Assembly (NCBI GenBank): GCA_022773825.1
Contig: JALFOF010000009.1
Coordinates: 1-64,000, forward strand
DNA: 64,000 bases
Reading direction: 5' to 3'
DNA from: Prevotella sp.
GTDB taxonomy: Bacteria; Bacteroidota; Bacteroidia; Bacteroidales; Bacteroidaceae
Shown: piece by piece, positions 1 through 8,538 of the stretch
Position numbering within the stretch: the stretch's first letter is position 1
How the letters are laid out: every line of letters begins with the position of its first letter
Program-made: the position numbers and the translations under genes
Notes under the pieces: model-generated
What the model was told of the DNA's origin: nothing
Databases searched by the model: none
Seen by the model: only the letters and a program-made list of their open reading frames with translations

Positions 1-51
1 ACCTGCATCGACATATTTCAACTAACATAAACAACTTATTAAACCTATCTC

Positions 52-3000
52 ATGAAACGAAAACTACTAACAACAGCGTGCGCACTGTTGGCATTTGCTG
101 GCAGTAGCTATGCACAGGCAGATGGTGAATACTATCTGTACGACACAGGCACGAAGACATTCCTTACCCGAGGCGCAAACTATGGCACAAGGGCCGTCAC
201 TGACAAGCACGGAATGTTGCTCACATGGAACTCATCTGCCGGAACTATTACATTTAAGGACACTGACCTTCGGCTTTTTTCTACGGGTGATTCCCATATT
301 TATACAGACAACACCAGCAATAGCACGGGCTGGCGGTTCGTGGCCTCTAACGGCGGTTATTTACTTCAGTATGGGGCAAGCGGAAAGTATGTAGGGCACG
401 CGTCGGCAGATTCTGAGATTATCGACTTCGTTGACACCGAGGCAGCTGCTGTGGTTTGGCAGTTCAAGACAAAAGCCGAGCGTGATGCAATCATTGCGCA
501 AAACGTTTCCGATTATTATGCAAGCATAATATCTTCCACTGGTATGTCCGTGACGGCAGACAAGTTCGTGGAGACAATTAACGATGCTTCCATATTCGCA
601 ACTAAAGACATGACCAGCAGCATCGGCACGGCAACGTTTAGCGGCAACCGTGGCTCTTGGACATGGAATGAAGTTCGAAATGAGGAAAATGGTCAACCTG
701 CGTACGGAATAAACTTCGCTGAAGTATGGAATAGGAGAACAGGTTCATTCACCCAGACCATCAACGTGCCGAAGGGTATATATAAGGTAACAGTGAACGC
801 TCTTGAACGTAATGGCGGATATGAGAAATGTAATACGCTGGGCAATGCAGGCTATGAACTGACCACATCAACATTTGAAGCCAACGATGCATCAGTACCG
901 TTACAGTCATGGTACAGCGCACGTACAGGCAATAACGACCCAAACAATACGGGTCAGGCTGTAACGAAATTCAATGAGGGCAAATACCTTAACGAACTTT
1001 ATACATACGTTGGCGACGACGGTGTTTTGAACCTAAAGGTAAACATCCCGTCATGGGTAAACGACAGATGGGTAGTCTTCAATAACTTTACTTTGACCTA
1101 CTACACAGACCAAGTGTCTGAGAAAGAAGCTACCGCACTGCTCGCTTCTGTTCCGAGTGGAACTATGAACTCAGAGACCGCAGCGACCTTGGAAAGCGCG
1201 AAGGCAGCATTTGAGGCAGCCAAGACTATATCCAACTACAATGCCCTTACTTCTGCCATTACCGCAGCCAACGCTTCCATCGCAGGATATGCCAATCTGA
1301 AGGCTGCACTCGACAATGCCGCTACTCAAAAGGCTGCATACGAGAGTGGCAAGCCTACTTATACCGCAACCTTCGACACGAACATCGCTGCCATACAGAC
1401 TGCATACGATGCCGCTTCTGTTGCTGATGGCGACATCGACGCAAAGGTGGCAGAGGTGAATGCGGAAATTCTGAAGTTGATAAAGTCACAGTCAGTCATA
1501 GGGACAGACATCACAGCAGGTCTGCCCGGCGCAGACTCCAACACTTCAGTGGAAGGCTGGACACTCCAAACCTCCGCAACAAAGCATACTTTCCACCTCA
1601 ATACATGGTCAACAGAGACTGATGGTTCAGGTATGTTTAAGCCCTTCCTTGAATATTGGAGGAACGCAAATGAGGGGGCAGCACTCACTGACGCTACCAT
1701 AACATACGCGGCAACCGACCTCAATCCTAATGCCATTTACAAGGTAACGGCATTCATCCGCCAGTATGACGAGACGATAAGCCTCGGTGAGATAAATGGT
1801 GCTTCGCTCTTCGCGGGCGGCTATTCTGTTGACGCTTGCACGGGAACGGCTGCGACATGCAGTGACAAGCCGTTGAAGTACGGCACATACTCCATCGAAG
1901 GCAAGACCGACGCGGCGGGCAACCTCAACTTCGGCATCGCTATAAGTGGCGGCACGTTCAACTGGATAGCATGGAAGAACCTTACTGTAACCTATATGGG
2001 CGCAGCGGCTTCCACGGAAGAAATAGGGAAATTCAAGGCTGCCCTTGCTGATGGAGACCAGAAGGCGGCAAAGCTTGGCTTCGAGGCTGGTGAGTTCGCA
2101 CCATTCAATGGTCTCGCCGTTTACAAAGAGGCAAAGGCTGTGAACCTCGAGAGCACCGTGTCTTCAGCGACCATCACCGCTCTTACGGAAAAGCTCAACG
2201 CATGGACAGCCAATACGGTCGAGGTGAACGCAGTATATGACGGTACGTTCAAAGACCAGCCAGCGCAGGCTACGATCGATGATAATGTAGTGCTGCCAGG
2301 GTGGTACACCGTATCTGGAAACACACGCCAGATGTTCAAGGGCTCAGACTCAAAGGCGTGCCTTGCAGGCGCGGACGATGCGTCAGGTCTGTTTGTTCAT
2401 ACGGGAACATACCAGTACGGTACGATAGAGGGCTACACCATGCCGCTGAAAGCTGGGAAGGCTTACGTGGCTAAGGCTAAGTATTGCTCATGGGAAAATA
2501 ATTCAAACAATGGCTTCTCTCTGACAATCCTTAAGAATGGCACAACGGTAGCTACAAAGAGTTTCGATGCCAACAAGGCCATTGTCGAAGCCTCTGACGC
2601 TCTGAAGAGCGTGGAACTGCTCTTCAAAGCAGAGGAGGCTGGCGACTATGTGCTGCAAGTTACGGCAAGCGGCAACACCTTTATGACCGACTTCTACGTG
2701 GTTTCCGCTACGGCGGAGGAGCTTGCCATCTCCGAGACAGAGACTTATACGCCAGCGGAGAAGTATGCCAACGTGACGCTGACGAGAAGCTTCGCGGCTG
2801 GATGGAACGGCTTCGTAGTGCCGTTTGACATGACGATAGACGAGGTGAAGAGCGTCTTCGGCGCAACAGAGGTGAAGAAGTTTACGAGCATCACAACCTC
2901 CGCAGCTGGCGCGACGCTGAACTTTGAGGACGCTACGGAGGTGAGGGCAGGCGTGCCTGTGATGATAAAGGTGGCTGAGGCGACATCAAGCAAGGAGTAT

Positions 3001-3408
3001 AAGGTCAACGGCGTGTACCTGCCGGGTGCGGCTCTATCACCAGTGACCTGCTCTAACGGGGCTGGTGACGTGACCTATTCCTTCAAGGGAACATACGCCC
3101 CAGAGACAGTGAGCGGCCCGTTCACTCTGATACAGGGCGCGCACTTCTACAACTACAAAGAGGGTGAGAATGCGAAAGCTAACGCATTGCGCGCTTACTT
3201 CGCAAACGAGAGCATCGCCCCCGAATCCGCTTACGCGAAGGTAGCAGCCTTCTACTTTGGCGGTGGCAATCCTACAAGTGTGATTTCTGCCGCTGAGGCT
3301 GCCGATGGCGCGGCGCAGGAGGGTATGAAGGACTTGCTCGGCCGTGAGGTGAAGACCGCCGTAAAGGGTGGCGTATATATCAAGAACGGGACTAAGTTTT
3401 TACGGTAA
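52..3408 (+). CDS. Large secreted/surface protein with signal peptide, FIVAR-like helical segment and T9SS-like C-terminus
   Basis: 1118 aa ORF; N-terminal MKRKLLTTACALLAFAGSSYAQ signal peptide; Ala-rich helical segment (~aa 360-470); C-terminus DLLGREVKTAVKGGVYIKNGTKFLR resembles Prevotella T9SS cargo tails. Confidence 0.85.
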   Translation: MKRKLLTTACALLAFAGSSYAQADGEYYLYDTGTKTFLTRGANYGTRAVTDKHGMLLTWNSSAGTITFKDTDLRLFSTGDSHIYTDNTSNSTGWRFVASNGGYLLQYGASGKYVGHASADSEIIDFVDTEAAAVVWQFKTKAERDAIIAQNVSDYYASIISSTGMSVTADKFVETINDASIFATKDMTSSIGTATFSGNRGSWTWNEVRNEENGQPAYGINFAEVWNRRTGSFTQTINVPKGIYKVTVNALERNGGYEKCNTLGNAGYELTTSTFEANDASVPLQSWYSARTGNNDPNNTGQAVTKFNEGKYLNELYTYVGDDGVLNLKVNIPSWVNDRWVVFNNFTLTYYTDQVSEKEATALLASVPSGTMNSETAATLESAKAAFEAAKTISNYNALTSAITAANASIAGYANLKAALDNAATQKAAYESGKPTYTATFDTNIAAIQTAYDAASVADGDIDAKVAEVNAEILKLIKSQSVIGTDITAGLPGADSNTSVEGWTLQTSATKHTFHLNTWSTETDGSGMFKPFLEYWRNANEGAALTDATITYAATDLNPNAIYKVTAFIRQYDETISLGEINGASLFAGGYSVDACTGTAATCSDKPLKYGTYSIEGKTDAAGNLNFGIAISGGTFNWIAWKNLTVTYMGAAASTEEIGKFKAALADGDQKAAKLGFEAGEFAPFNGLAVYKEAKAVNLESTVSSATITALTEKLNAWTANTVEVNAVYDGTFKDQPAQATIDDNVVLPGWYTVSGNTRQMFKGSDSKACLAGADDASGLFVHTGTYQYGTIEGYTMPLKAGKAYVAKAKYCSWENNSNNGFSLTILKNGTTVATKSFDANKAIVEASDALKSVELLFKAEEAGDYVLQVTASGNTFMTDFYVVSATAEELAISETETYTPAEKYANVTLTRSFAAGWNGFVVPFDMTIDEVKSVFGATEVKKFTSITTSAAGATLNFEDATEVRAGVPVMIKVAEATSSKEYKVNGVYLPGAALSPVTCSNGAGDVTYSFKGTYAPETVSGPFTLIQGAHFYNYKEGENAKANALRAYFANESIAPESAYAKVAAFYFGGGNPTSVISAAEAADGAAQEGMKDLLGREVKTAVKGGVYIKNGTKFLR

Positions 3409-3440
3409 GTAAAATTTAGTTGTATATTAAATTCACTCGC

Positions 3441-3479
3441 CGTACCTCCGCCGGGTGCCACATACTTGGCGGAGGGCGG
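3441..3479 (+). terminator. Hairpin between the surface-protein gene and the small peptide gene (terminator or attenuator)
   Basis: GCCGTACCTCCGCC ... GGCGGAGGGCGGC inverted repeat followed by ACTTTT. Confidence 0.5.
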
Positions 3480-3510
3480 CACTTTTAAGGACAAAAAAAC
3501 GAAAAGAGAT

Positions 3511-3690
3511 ATGAAAAATGAATACGTTTCACCTCGCATCGAGGTGATGGACATGAATGTAAGAATGGTGAACATCTGCAATTCCATAACAGGCACTTCC
3601 GGTCTCGGCGATGATATTACAGGGAGTTCCGACAAGCCGACGAGTTTCTCAAAGTTCGGCAATATCTGGGTTGACGATGAAGAGTATTAA
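3511..3690 (+). CDS. Small acidic-tailed peptide of ~59 aa (MKNEYVSPRIEVMDMNVRMVNICNSITGTSG...WVDDEEY)
   Basis: ATG at 3511 inside the longer ORF 3466-3690; N-terminal pattern M-K-x-x-Y-x-S-P-x-I-E-V recalls small Bacteroidales hypothetical peptides; followed by a strong terminator. Confidence 0.65.
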   Translation: MKNEYVSPRIEVMDMNVRMVNICNSITGTSGLGDDITGSSDKPTSFSKFGNIWVDDEEY

Positions 3691-3697
3691 AGATAAC

Positions 3698-3736
3698 AAA
3701 ACAAAGAGTGCGGCACCACTGCCGCACTCTTTGTTT
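3698..3736 (+). terminator. Strong bidirectional intrinsic terminator
   Basis: AAACAAAGAGTGCGGC-loop-GCCGCACTCTTTGTTT perfect inverted repeat. Confidence 0.85.
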
Positions 3737-3791
3737 ATCTCATATAGGCATGGCATATTGCAGCGCATTGCCCGGGCTATCGTCGTCCACT

Positions 3792-5141
3792 TTATATCAC
3801 GTCAAAGCGGTTGAGGATTATTGTCGCTATGCAGGCAGGGACGAAGAAGCGCACGAGGAAGAAGAATATGCGCAGCACCCAAGGGCGCAGGCTGTAGCGT
3901 CCGCCGCTGGTAAGTTCCTCCGTTATGGTGGCATGAGGCATGCGCCAGCCTACAAGCAGCGAGGTGACAAAGGCGCCGAAGGGCAGCAGTATGTTGGAGG
4001 TCAGCGCATCGAAGTTGTCGAACAGCGTGCTGCCGAAGAAGCCCATGGGGCAGGGTCCCATGGAGAGCGCGCTCAATATGCCTATGACGCAGCAGAAAGC
4101 CGTGACGATGCACGCTGCCTTGCGGCGCGTGGTCTTCAGCTCTTCCGACAGCAGTGAGGTGCCTATCTCGTGCATGGAGATGGTGGAGGTGAGGGCGGCA
4201 AGGGTGAGGAGGGCGAAGAAAACTATCGACACCACGTAGGCAACGGCGTGGGGGAAGGCAAGCTGGAAGACGTAGGGGAGCGTCTGGAAGATGAGGCTCG
4301 GACCGGCGTCGGGGCGCAGTCCCACGGCGAAGGCGGCGGGGAAAATCATAAGTCCCGCCATGATGGCAACGCCGCAGTCGATGCCTGCTATCTGTATGGA
4401 CGACTTGAAGAGGCTCGCCTCCTTCTTGAAATAGGCGGCGTAGGTGCACAGACACGCCGTGCCGAGGCTGAGAGAGAAGAAGGACTGCCCTATTGCCTCG
4501 TACATCACGTCGGCTGTTATCTTGGAGAAATCGGGGTGGAAGAGGAACGCTATGCCCTTCATGGCACCGGGGAGGGAGCAGGAGGCGCAGATGAGGAGCA
4601 GCATAAGGACGAAGAGCAGGGGCATCATGGCTTTCGATGCCTTCTCTATGCCACGCTGCACGCCGCGTATCACTATGGCATGGGTGCAGAAGATGAACAG
4701 CACACTGATGAGTGATGGCTGCCAGGGGTGGCTGACAAGGGCGTTGAACTCTGACTCGATGAAGGTTTTGTCGCCGAGGACATTGTCGCCGATGGCTTGA
4801 AAGAGGTAGAAAAAGCACCATCCTGCCACCACGCTGTAGAAGCCGAGGATGATGGCGGAGCACAGCATGCCGATGCCGCCGACCATGCCCCAGAGGCGGT
4901 TGCCACCAGCTTTGGCGTAGGAGTGCATGGCGTTGCCGCCGCCACTGCGTCCCACGAGGAACTCGCTGAGCATTCCGGGGAGACCGAGGAGCAGCGTGAA
5001 GAGTACGTAAACGAGGATGAAGGCGGCACCACCGTTCTCGCCTGTGGTGGTGGGGAAACGCCAGATGTTGCCCAGACCGACGGCGGAACCAGCGGTGGCG
5101 AGTATCATACCGAGCTTTGAACCAAAGTTGACTTGAGACAT
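3792..5141 (-). CDS. Sodium-dependent transporter, neurotransmitter:sodium symporter (SNF) family
   Basis: 449 aa; MSQVNFGSKLGMILATAGSAVGLGNIWRFPTTTGENGGAAFILVY is the NSS TM1 signature. Confidence 0.93.
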   Translation of the reverse strand: MSQVNFGSKLGMILATAGSAVGLGNIWRFPTTTGENGGAAFILVYVLFTLLLGLPGMLSEFLVGRSGGGNAMHSYAKAGGNRLWGMVGGIGMLCSAIILGFYSVVAGWCFFYLFQAIGDNVLGDKTFIESEFNALVSHPWQPSLISVLFIFCTHAIVIRGVQRGIEKASKAMMPLLFVLMLLLICASCSLPGAMKGIAFLFHPDFSKITADVMYEAIGQSFFSLSLGTACLCTYAAYFKKEASLFKSSIQIAGIDCGVAIMAGLMIFPAAFAVGLRPDAGPSLIFQTLPYVFQLAFPHAVAYVVSIVFFALLTLAALTSTISMHEIGTSLLSEELKTTRRKAACIVTAFCCVIGILSALSMGPCPMGFFGSTLFDNFDALTSNILLPFGAFVTSLLVGWRMPHATITEELTSGGRYSLRPWVLRIFFFLVRFFVPACIATIILNRFDVI

Positions 5142-5149
5142 TTTTTCTT

Positions 5150-5392
5150 GAGGTTAGGAGGTTGGAGGTGTGAGGTTAGGAGGTTGTTGGTTTGAGGTTC
5201 TTGCCTGTGGCAAGCGACCAGAGGTCGAGCGGTGGGGGCTTTTGGTTTGAGGTTCTTGCCTGTGGCAAGCGACCAGAGGTCGAGCGGTGAGTTTTTTGCC
5301 TGCGACAATCGACCGAAAGACCTCCAACCTAAGACCAAAAGACCTCCAACCTCCCACCTACGACCTAAAACCTCTAAAACAACCTCCACTCT
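5150..5392. repeat. Low-complexity inverted/direct repeat region (GAGGTTAGGAGGTTGGAGGT and its complement flanking two ~45-bp direct repeats)
   Basis: TTTGAGGTTCTTGCCTGTGGCAAGCGACCAGAGGTCGAGCGGTG occurs twice; flanks are GGTT-AGGAGG and CCTCC-AACC complementary tracts. Confidence 0.85.
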
Positions 5393-5408
5393 TTTTTCTT
5401 CCTTTTTC

Positions 5409-5440
5409 TTTGCAAAATTACAAAAAATAGTTTAACTTTG
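5409..5440 (+). promoter_or_regulatory. Bacteroidota-type promoter (TTTG-N20-TAACTTTG) upstream of the glycan operon
   Basis: TTTG at 5409-5412, TAACTTTG at 5433-5440. Confidence 0.7.
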
Positions 5441-5488
5441 CACACGAAAGGAATAGAAAAAGCATACACAGCAGTGAAAATAAACAAA

Positions 5489-5857
5489 ATGTTCCGTTAT
5501 CCCCTTAGTGTAATCACGGCGCTGGCGATATGGGTGGTATGTATGATACCCATTCCGGAGACACCTCTTGACGATGTCAGCTTCATTGATAAATGGACAC
5601 ATTTCGTGATGTACGGCACGCTTACCGCCGTGATATGGGTGGAATACGCCCTTCGTCACAAGGTGGTGGCATGGCGCAGGCTGACAGCTCTCGGCGTTGT
5701 ACTGCCCGTGGTGATGGGTTGCGCGGTGGAACTGGCGCAGGCTTATCTCACCACCTGCCGCTCGGGTGACTGGATTGACGCCCTCTGCAATGCGATGGGC
5801 GTGCTTCTCGGCGCGGCGATAGGGGGCAGTGTGATATGTTACAGACAACGCGGATGA
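5489..5857 (+). CDS. VanZ-like family membrane protein
   Basis: MFRYPLSVITALAIWVVCMIPIPETPLDDVSFIDKWTHFVMYGTLTAVIW; the ORF opens at 5438 but the promoter position favours ATG 5489. Confidence 0.8.
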   Translation: MFRYPLSVITALAIWVVCMIPIPETPLDDVSFIDKWTHFVMYGTLTAVIWVEYALRHKVVAWRRLTALGVVLPVVMGCAVELAQAYLTTCRSGDWIDALCNAMGVLLGAAIGGSVICYRQRG

Positions 5858-7071
5858 AGGTATTGGTATTGACAACATTCGCCCATACGGGTGGCGCGGC
5901 GATAGCGGCGCAGCGACTTGTCCACGCACTGCGAGGCAGCGGCGTGGAGACAACGGTGCTGTCGCGCCGTAACATCTCCTTGCCTTTCTGGAAGGAGAAG
6001 TGGGGCGGCGTGCCGTTCCTTATGGAGCGGTTGCGCATCTTCCTCGCCAACGGCATGAGCCGCCGCAACCTTTTCGCGGTGGACACCGCCTGTTGCGGCG
6101 ACGACGTGACGCGGACGGCGGAGTACAAAGAGGCTGATGTGATACACCTGCACTGGATAAACCAAGGCTTTATCTCGCTGAATGTGCTGCGGAAGATACT
6201 CCGTAGCGGCAAGAGGGTGGTATGGACGATGCACGACCAGTGGGCCACAACGGGCGTATGCCATTACAGTGACGGCTGCCTGCGATACGAAACGGGGTGT
6301 CACCACTGTCCGTTGCTGCCGGGAAAAGGTGGCAACGACCTCGCAGCAACGGCGTTCCGTAAGAAGCAAGAGCTATACGCTGAGGGCGCGATAACGTTCG
6401 TGGCGTGCAGCGAATGGCTCGCCGGCATAGCGCGAAGCAGTGCCCTCGGCAGGGGACAGGAGATACTGTCGATACCCAATGCCATAGACAGCAGCGTGTT
6501 CAAACCAATGGAGCGGAAGGCGGCGCGGGAGCTGCTGGGACTGAAGAGGGACGCGGTGCTGATACTCTTCGGTTGCCAGAAGGTGACGGATAAGCGCAAA
6601 GGACTGGACTACCTCATAGAGGCGGTGAGGGAATTGCCGGGCATCGGCGTGGTACTCGTGGGCGGTAGCGCGGCGAAGACGGAGCCGCTGATGCCGCAAG
6701 GCGTGGAGGTGACGTGCATAGGGCAGGTGAGCGACACGGCGAGGATGGCGATGCTGTATGCCGCAGTGGATGCCTTCGTGACGCCCTCGTTGCAGGACAA
6801 CCTGCCAAACACCATAATGGAGGCGATGGCCTGCGGCACTCCCTGCGTGGGATTTAACGTGGGTGGCATACCAGAGATGATAGACCACCGCGTGAACGGA
6901 TACGTGGCGAGCTACAAAGACGCGCGCAGTCTGGCGGAAGGAATAAGATATGTTACGGCGGAAGCAAACGCACCGCGACTGGCTGAGGCGGCGAGAGAGA
7001 AGGTTATGAGATGCTACAGCGAGAAGGCTGTGGCGGAAAGATACATGGAGGTGTACCGGAAGAAAGGATGA
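5854..7071 (+). CDS. Glycosyltransferase, GT4-like
   Basis: MKVLVLTTFAHTGGAAIAAQRL start; TPSLQDNLPNTIMEAMACGTPCVGFNVGGIPEMI donor-site motif. Confidence 0.9.
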   Translation: MKVLVLTTFAHTGGAAIAAQRLVHALRGSGVETTVLSRRNISLPFWKEKWGGVPFLMERLRIFLANGMSRRNLFAVDTACCGDDVTRTAEYKEADVIHLHWINQGFISLNVLRKILRSGKRVVWTMHDQWATTGVCHYSDGCLRYETGCHHCPLLPGKGGNDLAATAFRKKQELYAEGAITFVACSEWLAGIARSSALGRGQEILSIPNAIDSSVFKPMERKAARELLGLKRDAVLILFGCQKVTDKRKGLDYLIEAVRELPGIGVVLVGGSAAKTEPLMPQGVEVTCIGQVSDTARMAMLYAAVDAFVTPSLQDNLPNTIMEAMACGTPCVGFNVGGIPEMIDHRVNGYVASYKDARSLAEGIRYVTAEANAPRLAEAAREKVMRCYSEKAVAERYMEVYRKKG

Positions 7072-8531
7072 CGAATATGTGGAAGCGTATAATAAACATA
7101 GCGCAGCTGCGGCGGGAGGAACGTAAACCCGTGGCGGTGGCAGCCCTTTTTTTCACGCTGCTCAACGCTATCAATGTTTGTGCCTACTGGGATGCCTTCA
7201 GCGTTCCTGCGGAAAACTACCATAAACTGTTTGTGCGCACCTACATGGTGTCGGGCTTTGACCCGCTGACATACGTGGTAATATCCGACTGGTTCCCCAG
7301 TTATAACATCTTCCGGCACCCTTTGCTGGCATTCTTCATGTGGCCCTTCTACCTTATTAACCAAGGGTTGATGTGGCTTACGGGCATGAACTTCGCCGCG
7401 GTGCTTACGGCATTGATACTCGTGGTCTGCTCCACCTACTCCTTTGTGTTCCTCTATCGCATACTGAGGAACGTCATCGGGCTGGGATATTGGCAGACAC
7501 TGGCACTGGCGGCACTGTATTTCTCCTTCGGTTTCATAATGCTTCCCTGCATGGCTCCCGACCATTTCGTGATGTCGCAGTGCTGCCTGCTGCTGACGAT
7601 ATGGCTCGGTGGCGAGAAGTTGAAGCGTGGTTCCGCGCTCAATATGTGGCAGACCATAGCCCTTTTCGCCCTCACTGCCGGCATTTCCCTTAACAACGGA
7701 CTGAAGGTTTTCCTTGCCGCCATGGTGACAAGGCGCCATAGGTTCTTCAAATGGCGATACTTATTGCTGGCTGTTGTGTTGCCCTCAGCGGTGATGTGGG
7801 GCATCGCTAAGTGGGAATACAAGACGTGGCAGTGGCCCAAAGAGGTGGCGCGAAGCGAGGTAAAGGCGCGTAAGGACAGGGAATATACGGCGAAGCTGCG
7901 CCGTGAGGTGACTGATACCATTGCGCGCAAGGACAGCACCGCCATAGAGAAAGCGGTGAAACGCATAAAACAACAGCGCGCGGTGGCGAAGTATCGGGCA
8001 GACCATAAGAAGATATGGCATAGGAATACGGGCAAGCCAATAGCGAAAGGGGAGTTCATGAACTGGACTGACAAGACGACACCGCGCCTCGATACTGCCG
8101 TGGAGAACCTCTTTGGCGAGGGAATACAGTTGCACCGCGACCATGCCCTTGGCGATGTGCTGCGCAACAGACCCGTCATGGTGAGGTACAGCGGGGCGTG
8201 GAAATACGCCAATTACGGCGTGGAGGCGGTGCTGATGCTGCTCTTTGCCGCTGGGATATGGTGCGGAAGACGTGAGCTGTTCCTATGGACGGCAATGTCA
8301 TTCTTTGGCATGGACATGGCTCTGCACATGGGATTGGGCTTCGGAATAAATGAGGTTTACATCATGTCGGCGCACTATCTCTTCGTACTACCTATCGCAA
8401 TGGCATATATAATAAGGAAAAACGAGAGTGAGGCATGGGCAAAGCGTGGCGTTACGGCACTGATTTCGCTGCTCGCCCTGTGGTGCCTCGTGTGGAACAT
8501 GACAGTAATAGTCGGCTATTTCGCGTCTTAA
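7068..8531 (+). CDS. Polytopic membrane protein, DUF6080-like, copy 1
   Basis: Multiple TM segments; strong similarity to the adjacent ORF 8539-9897 (SGFDPLTYVVIS, FRHPLLAFFMWP, PDHFVMS, ENLFGEG, CGRRE); family name from memory. Confidence 0.7.
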   Translation: MTNMWKRIINIAQLRREERKPVAVAALFFTLLNAINVCAYWDAFSVPAENYHKLFVRTYMVSGFDPLTYVVISDWFPSYNIFRHPLLAFFMWPFYLINQGLMWLTGMNFAAVLTALILVVCSTYSFVFLYRILRNVIGLGYWQTLALAALYFSFGFIMLPCMAPDHFVMSQCCLLLTIWLGGEKLKRGSALNMWQTIALFALTAGISLNNGLKVFLAAMVTRRHRFFKWRYLLLAVVLPSAVMWGIAKWEYKTWQWPKEVARSEVKARKDREYTAKLRREVTDTIARKDSTAIEKAVKRIKQQRAVAKYRADHKKIWHRNTGKPIAKGEFMNWTDKTTPRLDTAVENLFGEGIQLHRDHALGDVLRNRPVMVRYSGAWKYANYGVEAVLMLLFAAGIWCGRRELFLWTAMSFFGMDMALHMGLGFGINEVYIMSAHYLFVLPIAMAYIIRKNESEAWAKRGVTALISLLALWCLVWNMTVIVGYFAS

Positions 8532-8538
8532 AAGACAA

